Position numbers and translations under genes: made by a program. A stretch of 64,000 bases of DNA from assembly GCA_019359215.1 (NCBI GenBank), contig JAHHHS010000021.1, positions 1 through 64,000 on the forward strand, in the 5' to 3' direction. How positions within the stretch are numbered: the first letter of the stretch is position 1; every line of letters begins with the position of its first letter. Below the pieces are notes generated by a model. The model had not been told where the DNA came from and did no database searches. It worked only from the letters and a program-made list of their open reading frames with translations. The stretch comes from Nostoc indistinguendum CM1-VF10 (lineage in GTDB: Bacteria > Cyanobacteriota > Cyanobacteriia > Cyanobacteriales > Nostocaceae). Below are positions 37,434-45,910 of the stretch, in pieces.

Positions 37434-37549
37434 TTATACCAATTCACAAAAATCCTGCCTGATACATATAGATTTCTCGTAGGGGCATGAACATTGTTGT
37501 GCCCTTACAAATAATTGATGTGTCGCAAACATTATTTGAATTGGTATAA
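37434..37549. mobile_element. MITE-like element with 13-bp terminal inverted repeats
   Basis: Perfect terminal inverted repeats TTATACCAATTCA and TGAATTGGTATAA enclose 90 bases. The middle has a small inner hairpin (GTAGGGGCA facing TGCCCTTAC). The element is 116 bp, non-coding, and sits 130 bases upstream of sucrose synthase. Confidence 0.7.
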
Positions 37550-37681
37550 CTTTTCATCCTAGAGCTAGACGCGGCTGGTTTTCATGGTTACATACCATTA
37601 AACTGGGAATCTGCCTCACAGAACTGGAAACTGAAGAAAAAATGAGGTCGTGACCTAACTAAAGTTCTGGTATTCGTCATC

Positions 37682-40099
37682 ATGTATGAACTAGTTCAAG
37701 CTGTCTTCAACGGTGATGAAAAAACTGCTTTACATCAGTTGATTTATACGTTGAGTGCTTCAGGCAAGCATTACTTCCTGAGAAATGAAATTTTACAAGC
37801 TTTTGCCGATTACTGTCATCAATCCCAAAAGCCAGCCTATTTTTACTACTCTTCTTCTGTTGGCAAACTGATACAGTACACTCACGAAATAATTCTCGAA
37901 GAACAAAGTACCTGGTTTGTGGTTCGCCCCAGGATTGCTAGTCAGGAAGTTTGGAAACTGACAGCCGATTTTAATAGTTTCGAGCAGATGACGCCTCAAG
38001 CGCTGCTAGATGTGAGCGATCGCCTAGTCAACCGCTACCAACCCCACATCCTCGAAATCGACCTCCACCCCTTCTACGAAAGTTCTCCAAGAATCGATGA
38101 TCCCAGAAATATTGGTCAAGGTTTAGCCTTCCTTAACCGTTACCTGTGCAATCAATTGTTGACTGACCCCCAATATTGGGTAGAAATGTTATTTCAAGCA
38201 TTACAGGGGTTGCAAAATAATGGAATTCGCCTGCTGTTGAGCGATCGCATTCCTTCAGGTATTCACCTAGCCAAACAAATTAAGCTAGCGCTGAAATTGC
38301 TGAATGAGCTTGAGCCTGATGAACCTTATGAAAAATTCCACTTCGATCTCGAAGAACTCGGCTTTGAGCCGGGTTGGGGTAACACTGCGGCGCGAGTTTC
38401 CGAAACCCTAGAACTCCTCGACCGACTCATTTACTCTCCAGAACCTGGCATCTTAGAAACATTTGTAGCCCGCGTTCCCGCCGTTTTTCGCGTCGTCCTC
38501 ATTTCCATCCACGGCTGGGTTGGACAGGAAGATGTTTTAGGAAGAGATGAAACACTTGGTCAAGTTATCTACGTCCTTGAACAAGCCCGCAGCTTAGAAA
38601 ACGAACTGCGTGAACAAATCAAACTTGCTGGTTTGGATGTGCTGGGTATGAAGCCCCATGTGATTATTCTCACCCGGCTAATCCCTAACTGCGAAGGGAC
38701 ATTTTGCAACCTGCGCTTAGAAAAAGTCCAAGATACTGAAAATGCTTGGATATTGCGCGTTCCTTTTGGTGAATTCAATCCTGAAATTACTAACAATTGG
38801 ATTTCTAAATTTGAGATTTGGCCTTATTTAGAAAACTTTGCTCTAGATGCAGAAAAAGAATTGCTAGCTCAATTCCAAGGTAAACCTAATCTTCTTATCG
38901 GTAACTACAGTGACGGTAACTTAGTAGCTTTTCTTTTATCGCGCCGGATGAAAGTTACCCAGTGCAACATTGCCCATTCCTTAGAAAAACCTAAACATCT
39001 ATTTAGTAATTTATATTGGCAAGATTTAGAAGACCAATATCACTTCTCGGTACAATTTACTGCTGATTTAATTAGCATGAATGCAGCCGAATTTATTATC
39101 ACATCATCCTATCAAGAAATTGTCGGCACACCTGACACCATAGGTCAATACGAATCGTACAAATGCTTTACGATGCCGCAGCTTTATCATGTGGTTGATG
39201 GGATTGATTTGTTTAGTCCTAAATTCAACTTAGTGCCGCCAGGAGTAAATGAAAAGATTTTCTTTCCCTATAGCCAAAAAGAAGACCGAGATATTAAGCT
39301 TGGCACACAAATTCACGACCTCCTCTTTACCCGCGAAGACCCCCAAATCTTTGGTCATTTAGATAACTTTAACAAGCGACCAATCTTTGCTGTTGCTCCC
39401 ATCACTTCAATCAAAAATCTCACTGGTTTAGCTGAATGTTTTGGTCAAAGTCAGGCGTTGCAAGAGCGCTGTAACCTAATCCTTTTAAGTAGTAAACTGC
39501 ATCCAGATGAAGCTACAAACCCAGAAGAAGCAGAAGAAATCCAAAAACTCCACAACATTATTGAGCAATATCATCTCAATGGCAAAATTCGCTGTGTGGG
39601 GATGCGTATCCCTAGCAACAACATCGGCGAAGCCTACCGAGTAGTTGCAGATTCTCAGGGAATTTATGTCCACTTTGCGCGCTTTGAATCCTTCGGTAGG
39701 TCTATTTTGGAAGCGATGATTTCCGGCTTGCCAACTTTTGCTACTCAATTTGGCGGTTCTTTAGAGATTATCGAAAACCAAGAGAATGAATTTAATGTTA
39801 ATCCTACAGACTTAGAAGGTACAGCAAAGAAAATTTTAGGCTTTATTGAACAATGCAATACTCAACATGATTATTGGCAGGAAGTCTCAGAATGGATGAG
39901 TCAGCGAATTCATAATAGATACAATTGGCATTTACATAGTAATCAATTACTACAGCTTGCTAAGATATTTAGTTTTTGGAACTTTGTTGCTCCAGAAAAT
40001 AACGAAGCCAGAGATCGCTATATGGAAACCTTATTTCATCTCATTTATAAACCTAGAGCCGAAAAGATTTTGGAAAAGCACATGGGGGCTAATTTGTAA
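37682..40099 (+). CDS. susA: Sucrose synthase
   Basis: Reversible sucrose + NDP = fructose + NDP-glucose. The 805 aa are full length. The N-terminal half carries the SUS-specific region. The GT-B glycosyltransferase half starts near residue 270, with ISIHGWVGQEDVLG and IGNYSDGNLVAFLLS. The EX7E motif is in ARFESFGRSILEAMISGLP. In Nostocaceae it is mainly a sucrose-cleaving enzyme linked to heterocyst carbon supply and glycogen. It precedes a GH65 phosphorylase and beta-phosphoglucomutase on the same strand. Confidence 0.97.
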   Translation: MYELVQAVFNGDEKTALHQLIYTLSASGKHYFLRNEILQAFADYCHQSQKPAYFYYSSSVGKLIQYTHEIILEEQSTWFVVRPRIASQEVWKLTADFNSFEQMTPQALLDVSDRLVNRYQPHILEIDLHPFYESSPRIDDPRNIGQGLAFLNRYLCNQLLTDPQYWVEMLFQALQGLQNNGIRLLLSDRIPSGIHLAKQIKLALKLLNELEPDEPYEKFHFDLEELGFEPGWGNTAARVSETLELLDRLIYSPEPGILETFVARVPAVFRVVLISIHGWVGQEDVLGRDETLGQVIYVLEQARSLENELREQIKLAGLDVLGMKPHVIILTRLIPNCEGTFCNLRLEKVQDTENAWILRVPFGEFNPEITNNWISKFEIWPYLENFALDAEKELLAQFQGKPNLLIGNYSDGNLVAFLLSRRMKVTQCNIAHSLEKPKHLFSNLYWQDLEDQYHFSVQFTADLISMNAAEFIITSSYQEIVGTPDTIGQYESYKCFTMPQLYHVVDGIDLFSPKFNLVPPGVNEKIFFPYSQKEDRDIKLGTQIHDLLFTREDPQIFGHLDNFNKRPIFAVAPITSIKNLTGLAECFGQSQALQERCNLILLSSKLHPDEATNPEEAEEIQKLHNIIEQYHLNGKIRCVGMRIPSNNIGEAYRVVADSQGIYVHFARFESFGRSILEAMISGLPTFATQFGGSLEIIENQENEFNVNPTDLEGTAKKILGFIEQCNTQHDYWQEVSEWMSQRIHNRYNWHLHSNQLLQLAKIFSFWNFVAPENNEARDRYMETLFHLIYKPRAEKILEKHMGANL

Positions 40100-40183
40100 T
40101 TCGTAATTCGTAATTGTGACTGAATGGGGATTTTGAGTCTATCAGGAGGTGTTAGAACTTGAAGCATTAGGCTCAAAGACTTA

Positions 40184-40367
40184 TTCATCCACCTCTGAAC
40201 TCGGTTCATCCACCTTTGAACTCGGTTCATCCACCTTTGAACTCGGTTCATCCACCTCTGAACTCGGTTCATCCACCTCTGAACTTGGTTAATCCACCTT
40301 TGAACTCGGTTCATCCACCTCTGAACTCGGTTCATCCACCTCTGAACTCGGTTCATCCACCTCTGAA
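40184..40367. repeat. 21-bp tandem repeat, 8.8 copies, between susA and the GH65 gene
   Basis: Eight complete 21-bp units beginning TTCATCCACC(T)(C/T)TG plus a 16-bp partial copy; the units differ at only 1-2 positions. Because 21 is divisible by 3, frames stay open on both strands: NSVHPPL repeats on plus, QRWMNRV repeats on minus. The array lies between the susA stop and the GH65 start. Confidence 0.95.
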
Positions 40368-40398
40368 TCAAATTTCCCCATTCCCTACTCCCCACTTT

Positions 40399-42669
40399 AT
40401 GCAAACAAAAGGTCATTCTCGCAATTTTATTTACACAGACTGGATTCTAATCGAAACCCAGTTTGACCCAGACCAATTACACTCTAAAGAAACCGTCTTT
40501 ACAATCGGCAATGGATACCTGGGAACAAAAGGCAGTTTTGAAGAAGGTTATCCTCATGCATTACCAGCTACTTTTATCCACGGTGTCTACGACGATGTGC
40601 CGGTGGTGTACACTGAGCTAGCAAATTGCCCTGATTGGCTACCTTTGGTAGTGATTGTAAATGGCGATCGCTTCCGTCTCGATCAAGGTGAGATATTGCG
40701 CTATGATCGGCAGCTTGATTTACGCTACGGACTTCTCAGCCGTTATTTGCGTTGGCGCTCTCCCAGTGGAAACACTATAGATATTCACTTTGAACGCTTT
40801 GCTAGTTTTGCAGATCAGCATGTGTTGGCGCAACGCTGTCATTTAACGCCAGTAGATTTTGATGGGTTAATCGAAGTTCAGGGAGGTATCAACGGCTATC
40901 CAGAAAACCAGGGTTTTAATCACTGGGAAGGGCTAGACCAGGGCAAGACTGACCAAGGAATCTGGTTGCAACGTCGCACCCGCCACTCCCGGATTGAAAT
41001 CGGTATGGGCGCAACCATGAAAATATTAGGCACTGAAGCATCTTTACAAGTCAGTACCGCACCTGGTTATCCAACCTTGACCACGACTTACCTAGCTAAA
41101 TCAAAACAGACCGTAACCGTAGAAAAAATCGTGACACTTTTTACCTCGCGGGATACCGAAACACCAGTTTCAGCAGCTACAGAAAAACTCGCGCACCTGC
41201 CAGACTACGCAACACTACTAAAAGCCAATGAGCAGGCATGGGATGAAGCGTGGCAGCAAAGTGACATCCTTATTGAAGGGGATAGCACAGCTGCTTTTGC
41301 TGTTCGCTACAATCTATTCCAACTGCTGATTGCAGGGTCACGCCATGATGACAAGGTGAGCATTCCTGCTAAAACTCTTTCTGGGTTTGGCTATCGTGGT
41401 CATATCTTTTGGGATACAGAAATTTTTATGTTGCCCTTTTTTCTGTTTACCCAACCAGCGATCGCCCGAAATTTACTCAGTTACCGTTGGCACACCTTAC
41501 CAGGAGCTAGACGCAAGGCAGCCCATTATGGGTATAAAGGGGCAATGTTTGCCTGGGAAAGTGCTGATACCGGAGATGAAGTGACACCACGTTGGGGACT
41601 CAATAGTGATTTTTATGGTGAAGACGTGCGGATTTGGTGCCGCGATCGCGAAATTCATATCAATGCAGATATCCCCTACGCCGCTTGGAATTACTGGCAA
41701 ACCACTGGTGATGATGAGTGGATGCAACAGTGCGGCGCAGAGATTATTTTGGATGCCGCCATCTTCTGGGGTAGTCGGGTCGAATTCAATTCTGAGCGCC
41801 AACAATATGAAATTCGGGGAGTGATTGGAGTGGATGAATACCATGAATTCGTTCACAATAACGCCTTTACAAACCGGATGGCGCAATGGCATCTACAGAG
41901 AGCGATCGCAGTTTATGATTGGTTGGCTCACAAGTTCCCCGAACGAGCTACTGAACTAGAACAGAAACTAAAACTTACCCCACAAGAGCGATCGCACTGG
42001 CAAGATATCATCGCCAAAATATTGTTTCTCCATGATCCATTAACAGAACAAATCGAGCAGTTCGAGGGATTTTTCCAATTAGAAGATATCAACTTAGCAG
42101 ATTACCAAGGGCGCGATCACTCCATGCAAGCCATCTTGAGTATTGAGAAAACCAATAAATGTCAAGTAATCAAGCAGCCAGATATTTTGATGCTCCTTTA
42201 TTTAATGCGGGAATCAGCAGATTTTCCCTACAACCAAAAAGCATTGCAGGCAAACTGGGACTACTACGCACCACGCACAGACATTACTTACGGTTCGTCC
42301 CTTGGGCCGGCAGTTCACGCCATTTTAGCTTCCGATTTGGGCAAATCAGCAGAAGCTTACGAAGTGTTTATGCAAGCGTTAATGGTGGATCTTGAAGATA
42401 ACCGAGGTAACACCAGCGATGGAATTCACGGCGCTACTGCTGGTGGCGTTTGGCAAGCTGTAATTTTTGGATTCGGCGGCATTCAACTAACCGAAAATGG
42501 CCCCGTAGCCAACTTCCATCTGCCTGATGGCTGGACGCGCCTGAAATTTAAACTGCACTGGCGCGGAAAATGGCACGACTTCGATCTACGCAAAGGACAA
42601 GTCACGTCGCTTCGCTCCGAATTCAAAATTCAAAATTCAAAATTCAAAATTAATGATCCTTATAAATAA
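40399..42669 (+). CDS. GH65 disaccharide phosphorylase (maltose/trehalose/kojibiose type)
   Basis: Inverting phosphorolysis of an alpha-glucoside to beta-glucose 1-phosphate plus sugar. From ATG 40399 the protein has 756 aa, family length. An upstream TTG-started frame through the 21-bp repeats is not believed. The N-terminal beta-sandwich begins with ETVFTIGNGYLGTKGSFEEG. The (alpha/alpha)6 barrel holds the general acid E480 in GVDEYHEFVHNNAFTNRM, and GATAGGVWQAV and the phosphate-binding loop are present. The last 15 residues (IQNSKFKIND) come from AATTCAAAATTC repeat DNA. The start lacks a purine-rich ribosome site. The exact sugar cannot be read; the beta-phosphoglucomutase next door fits the product. 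Confidence 0.92.
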   Translation: MQTKGHSRNFIYTDWILIETQFDPDQLHSKETVFTIGNGYLGTKGSFEEGYPHALPATFIHGVYDDVPVVYTELANCPDWLPLVVIVNGDRFRLDQGEILRYDRQLDLRYGLLSRYLRWRSPSGNTIDIHFERFASFADQHVLAQRCHLTPVDFDGLIEVQGGINGYPENQGFNHWEGLDQGKTDQGIWLQRRTRHSRIEIGMGATMKILGTEASLQVSTAPGYPTLTTTYLAKSKQTVTVEKIVTLFTSRDTETPVSAATEKLAHLPDYATLLKANEQAWDEAWQQSDILIEGDSTAAFAVRYNLFQLLIAGSRHDDKVSIPAKTLSGFGYRGHIFWDTEIFMLPFFLFTQPAIARNLLSYRWHTLPGARRKAAHYGYKGAMFAWESADTGDEVTPRWGLNSDFYGEDVRIWCRDREIHINADIPYAAWNYWQTTGDDEWMQQCGAEIILDAAIFWGSRVEFNSERQQYEIRGVIGVDEYHEFVHNNAFTNRMAQWHLQRAIAVYDWLAHKFPERATELEQKLKLTPQERSHWQDIIAKILFLHDPLTEQIEQFEGFFQLEDINLADYQGRDHSMQAILSIEKTNKCQVIKQPDILMLLYLMRESADFPYNQKALQANWDYYAPRTDITYGSSLGPAVHAILASDLGKSAEAYEVFMQALMVDLEDNRGNTSDGIHGATAGGVWQAVIFGFGGIQLTENGPVANFHLPDGWTRLKFKLHWRGKWHDFDLRKGQVTSLRSEFKIQNSKFKINDPYK

Positions 42670-42765
42670 ATTTAGTGTCAACTAAAATATCTCCAACTTT
42701 CCCTCTCCTCAAATCCCCCCTCATCTCCCCCAATGCCCCATACCCCATCTCCCAACTCCGACCCC

Positions 42766-43452
42766 ATGCCCAACATCCAAGGATTCATCTTCGACCTAGA
42801 TGGTGTGCTAACAGATACAGCAGAACTTCACTATCAAGCTTGGCAAAAGCTAGCAGATGAAGAGGGTATACCTTTTAATCAGCAAGCTAACGAAGCGCTG
42901 CGGGGTGTATCCCGTCGTGCTTCACTGATGCATATTATTGGAGATAGACCATATTCGGAAGCACAAATCGAGGAGATGATGGAGCGTAAGAATCGCTGCT
43001 ATGTAGAATCGATCCAAAACATGACATCTAAGGATTTATTACCAGGTGCGATCGCTCTCTTGGATGAACTACGACAAGCTGGGATTAAAATCGGTATTGG
43101 TTCAGCTAGCAAAAATGCCCGGACAGTAATCGAGCGATTGGGCATTGCCGATAAAGTAGATGCGATCGCTGACGGTTATAGTGTACAGCAACCTAAGCCA
43201 GCACCCGACCTATTTCTGTACGTAGCCAAGCAGCTAGGACTCGAACCAGCGCAATCTGTAGTTGTAGAAGATGCCGCAGCAGGCGTTGAGGCGGCTCTAG
43301 CTGGTGGTATGTGGGCAGTAGGATTCGGCCCAACTGAACGAGTTGGAGCCGCTCATATTGTTTTGCCCAGCTTAGAAGGGGTCAAATGGGCAGACTTAAG
43401 AGCCAAATTCAGCAATATTGCCAGACAAAAACATTCAGGCTCCAAAAGCTAA
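42766..43452 (+). CDS. pgmB: Beta-phosphoglucomutase
   Basis: A HAD-family enzyme converting beta-glucose 1-phosphate to glucose 6-phosphate, the natural next step after GH65 phosphorolysis. 228 aa from ATG 42766; an ATG 11 codons upstream lies in repeat-like DNA (CCCCATACCCCATCTCCC). The nucleophile and acid/base Asp pair is in FDLDGVLTDTAELHYQAW. Also present are RGVSR in the cap, GSASKNAR and VVEDAAAGVEAALAGGMWAVG. It follows GH65 by about 96 bases and is likely co-transcribed. Confidence 0.95.
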   Translation: MPNIQGFIFDLDGVLTDTAELHYQAWQKLADEEGIPFNQQANEALRGVSRRASLMHIIGDRPYSEAQIEEMMERKNRCYVESIQNMTSKDLLPGAIALLDELRQAGIKIGIGSASKNARTVIERLGIADKVDAIADGYSVQQPKPAPDLFLYVAKQLGLEPAQSVVVEDAAAGVEAALAGGMWAVGFGPTERVGAAHIVLPSLEGVKWADLRAKFSNIARQKHSGSKS

Positions 43453-43475
43453 GATCGTCCAAGTAGGGAATTAAA

Positions 43476-43705
43476 TAGGACTTACGCAAAATATCTCTCA
43501 AACTCTGATTTTTCCGTGCCGCGCCAGTTGCTACAAGTCGGGGAACCCGACGACAGTCGCCTCAAGTCGGGAAACCCGCCCACGGCGCTGTCTCCCCAAC
43601 GCACTGGCTTCTCTGTGGCTCTGCGGTATCCTGCAGCAAGCCGCTTCTCTACGAGACGCTGCGCGAATGCGTCTACGTTATTCCGTAACTCATGCGTAAG
43701 TCCTA
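43476..43705. mobile_element. MITE-like element with 13-bp terminal inverted repeats
   Basis: TAGGACTTACGCA (43476-43488) and TGCGTAAGTCCTA (43693-43705) are exact inverted repeats enclosing 204 bases of palindromic, GC-rich DNA. That DNA includes the CTTCTCTACGAGACGCTGCG block also found at the left end of the window. The 230-bp element has no transposase gene and appears non-coding. Confidence 0.7.
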
Positions 43706-43740
43706 CTAAAATAAAACGCAAGTTTAGATATCCAAATTAG

Positions 43741-44096
43741 GAGTCAGAGCGTGAATTTGGACACATGACCCAGTTGTTGAATGATGTATTGGTGCTAAGT
43801 CAAGATGAAACAAGCAAGCTAGAGTTTAATCCAACACCTCTGAATTTGGTGGAATTTTGCCGCGATTTGTTAGAAGAATTAGAACAGAGCGATCGCTTTT
43901 AGCAGTAAGTGCCAATGTACTCAATATCCCAGGAATGGGGTTGGGAATGTCCATCGTCAAGCAGGCTGTAGATTTACATGGCGGCGAAATTTTTGTCGAA
44001 AGTGCGATCGGTGCAGGGACTACCTTTACGCAGGGACTACCTTTACAGTTATTCTGCCATTTTCGACAAATTTGCATATATAGCGGCTTGCACTAA
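43741..44096 (+). pseudogene. Histidine kinase remnant with internal deletion and frameshift
   Basis: The first part (43741-43902) reads HMTQLLNDVLVLSQDETSKL, then [20 protein letters not shown], the end of a kinase dimerisation helix and its linker; it stops at TAG 43900-43902. The second part, in another frame from about 43903, reads [20 protein letters not shown] and [13 protein letters not shown], the G2 box end of the ATPase domain. The N and G1 boxes are deleted. A 16-bp direct duplication (CAGGGACTACCTTTAC) near 44016-44048 adds to the damage. Confidence 0.85.
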
Positions 44097-44321
44097 GAAT
44101 TTTGCTGCGCTTTAATTTTAAACTCAAAAAGACGTACAATAGTCAATCACTTTTATTTATCCAATTAAAAATAAAATATAATTGCTTCTATCCTAAAAGG
44201 TCTTTAAACTGGAGTTAACCGGTCGACAATAAGTTGTTTGTAAAGTTTTTCTTAACAGTAGCTTAGGAAAACCAACTCAAATACTTTGTATATTTAAGTG
44301 TGAGTTTAAAATATTACGCCT

Positions 44322-44759
44322 GTGGTAATCTCTAACAAATCAGAATACGCACTTCTAGCCCTGTTAGAGTTGGCAACCTGCTACCCTAACGGTGAAGCCC
44401 TGCAAATTCGGGAGATAGCGGCATTGCAAGAGATACCGAACCGCTATTTAGAACAACTCCTAGCCACATTAAGACGTGGAGGTTTAATCAAAAGTATACG
44501 CGGAGCCAAAGGTGGCTATGTTCTGGCACGAGATCCCGGAAAGATTACAGTGTTAGATGCTTTTACTTGCATGGAAGGCTCAGATATTGTTGTCTCTAAT
44601 TCTGAGCCAACTCCTAACACGGTAGAAGGTGAGCTAATTCAAGAAGTCTGGCAGGAAGCACGTCAGGCTGCTAACTCCGTTTTGGAAAAATATACACTCC
44701 AAGACCTTTGTGAACGAAGAGCAATCCGACAGCAGAAGGAACTCATGTATTACATTTAG
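44322..44759 (+). CDS. Rrf2 family transcriptional regulator
   Basis: A winged-helix DNA-binding protein, 145 aa, GTG start. The HTH is within residues 10-65 (NKSEYALLALLELA; IAALQEIPNRYLEQLLATLR; LIKSIRGAKGGYVLA). The three closely spaced cysteines that hold an iron-sulfur cluster in IscR and NsrR are not present; only isolated Cys occur. It is therefore more like CymR-type or cluster-free members. The target is unknown. It is 66 bases upstream of the pentapeptide gene on the same strand. Confidence 0.9.
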   Translation: MVISNKSEYALLALLELATCYPNGEALQIREIAALQEIPNRYLEQLLATLRRGGLIKSIRGAKGGYVLARDPGKITVLDAFTCMEGSDIVVSNSEPTPNTVEGELIQEVWQEARQAANSVLEKYTLQDLCERRAIRQQKELMYYI

Positions 44760-44825
44760 AAAGGATGAAGTGGGAGAATTTTCATCCATCTTTAGTATGA
44801 AAATAATAATCTGTGAGGCTGTTAT

Positions 44826-45218
44826 ATGCCCGAAGTCAATTCTCAACAGCCCATAAATAATGCCGCTACTCTTGTGGAGAGTTATGGAGCGGGAAAACGG
44901 GGCTTTAGTAAAGCAGAACTGGGTAATGCTGATTTGCAGGGCATCAACTTGAAAGGTTCTGACCTCAGTTATACTGACTTGAGTGAAGCCAACCTGAGTG
45001 GTGCAAATTTGAGGGGAACTGACCTAAGCTTTGCCGATCTTAATCAAGCTAATCTGAAGGATGCTGATCTTAGGGGAGCATTGTTGATGTCAGCGAATCT
45101 CCGCCAAGCTGATCTCAAAGGAGCGAACCTGCAAAAAGCAGACTACGATCGCAGCACTCATTTTCCCCAAGATTTCGACCCAGTGAAAGCGGGTATGCAG
45201 ATCAAATCTGAAAATTGA
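44826..45218 (+). CDS. Pentapeptide repeat protein, 130 aa
   Basis: About 14 consecutive A(D/N)LxG-type pentapeptides between residues 30 and 110 (ADLQGINLKGSDLSYTDLSE and onward), expected to form a right-handed quadrilateral beta helix. There is no signal peptide or membrane segment, so it is cytoplasmic. Specific function is unknown for most cyanobacterial members. It may be co-transcribed with the Rrf2 regulator. Confidence 0.9.
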   Translation: MPEVNSQQPINNAATLVESYGAGKRGFSKAELGNADLQGINLKGSDLSYTDLSEANLSGANLRGTDLSFADLNQANLKDADLRGALLMSANLRQADLKGANLQKADYDRSTHFPQDFDPVKAGMQIKSEN

Positions 45219-45303
45219 TGAAATTAAGTTCACTGAACTTACTTGCCTCAAGATAGAAGATGTTTCTCCCAAAAGAGTTGTATTTTGGAGAAAAAGTCTA
45301 TCT

Positions 45304-45804
45304 ATGAGGTTGACAATGGAGGCGAAAAGTGAAACCCTCAACCGACGCGCACCCCTAATTACTGCTGGAATTTTTCTTGGTGTGGGTCTTGGAGGGTTTA
45401 TTGATGGAATTGTACTGCATCAGCTCCTCCAGTGGCATCATATGCTTAGTAATATTCGACCTCTGAACAACACGGCGAATATAGATTTGAACATGGTATG
45501 GGATGGGTTATTTCATGCCTTGGATTGGGTATTCACCGTGATCGGAGTTGTCTTGCTATGGCGTGCCGGAGGGCGTGATGATGTTCCTTGGTCATCACAG
45601 ACCTTTATTGGATCAATACTTATTGGTACTGGGTTATTCGACTTTGTTGAAGGTTTAATTGACCACCAAATTCTCGGTATCCATCATGTGAAACCAGGCC
45701 CAAATGAGTTAGCTTGGGATCTAGGATTTCTTGCATTGGGTACGCTACTTATTGTCATCGGCTGGATAATGATAAAAAAGGAGCCAGTAGTCAAAAGTCA
45801 TTAG
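45304..45804 (+). CDS. DUF2243 family membrane protein
   Basis: 166 aa with four predicted membrane helices (residues about 15-38, 62-85, 95-115, 135-157). Conserved polar residues occur in GGFIDGIVLHQLLQWHHM and FDFVEGLIDHQILGIHHV, an internal duplication with Asp-His-His patterns. Those histidines could bind metal or heme, which is unproven. The start could be ATG 45304 or ATG 45316. The preceding 85 bases follow the pentapeptide gene. Confidence 0.85.
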   Translation: MRLTMEAKSETLNRRAPLITAGIFLGVGLGGFIDGIVLHQLLQWHHMLSNIRPLNNTANIDLNMVWDGLFHALDWVFTVIGVVLLWRAGGRDDVPWSSQTFIGSILIGTGLFDFVEGLIDHQILGIHHVKPGPNELAWDLGFLALGTLLIVIGWIMIKKEPVVKSH

Positions 45805-45910
45805 TCAAGCGATCACAATAATTTTACCGTCAAGTTAACTACCGTAAAGCTTGCCGTAGTTAGAAAAAGCGAGAGATAAGCACAAAGACTCATCCTCGCT
45901 TTTTGATTAC

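Noticed and set aside
40216..40398. N-terminal extension of GH65 made of NSVHPPL repeats
   Set aside because: GH65 homology begins at ATG 40399 and the extension would need a TTG start inside the array. It was kept only as a question in the findings.
40045..40416. Minus-strand frame made of QRWMNRV repeats
   Set aside because: A by-product of the 21-bp tandem repeat. It overlaps the end of susA and has no domain or ribosome site.
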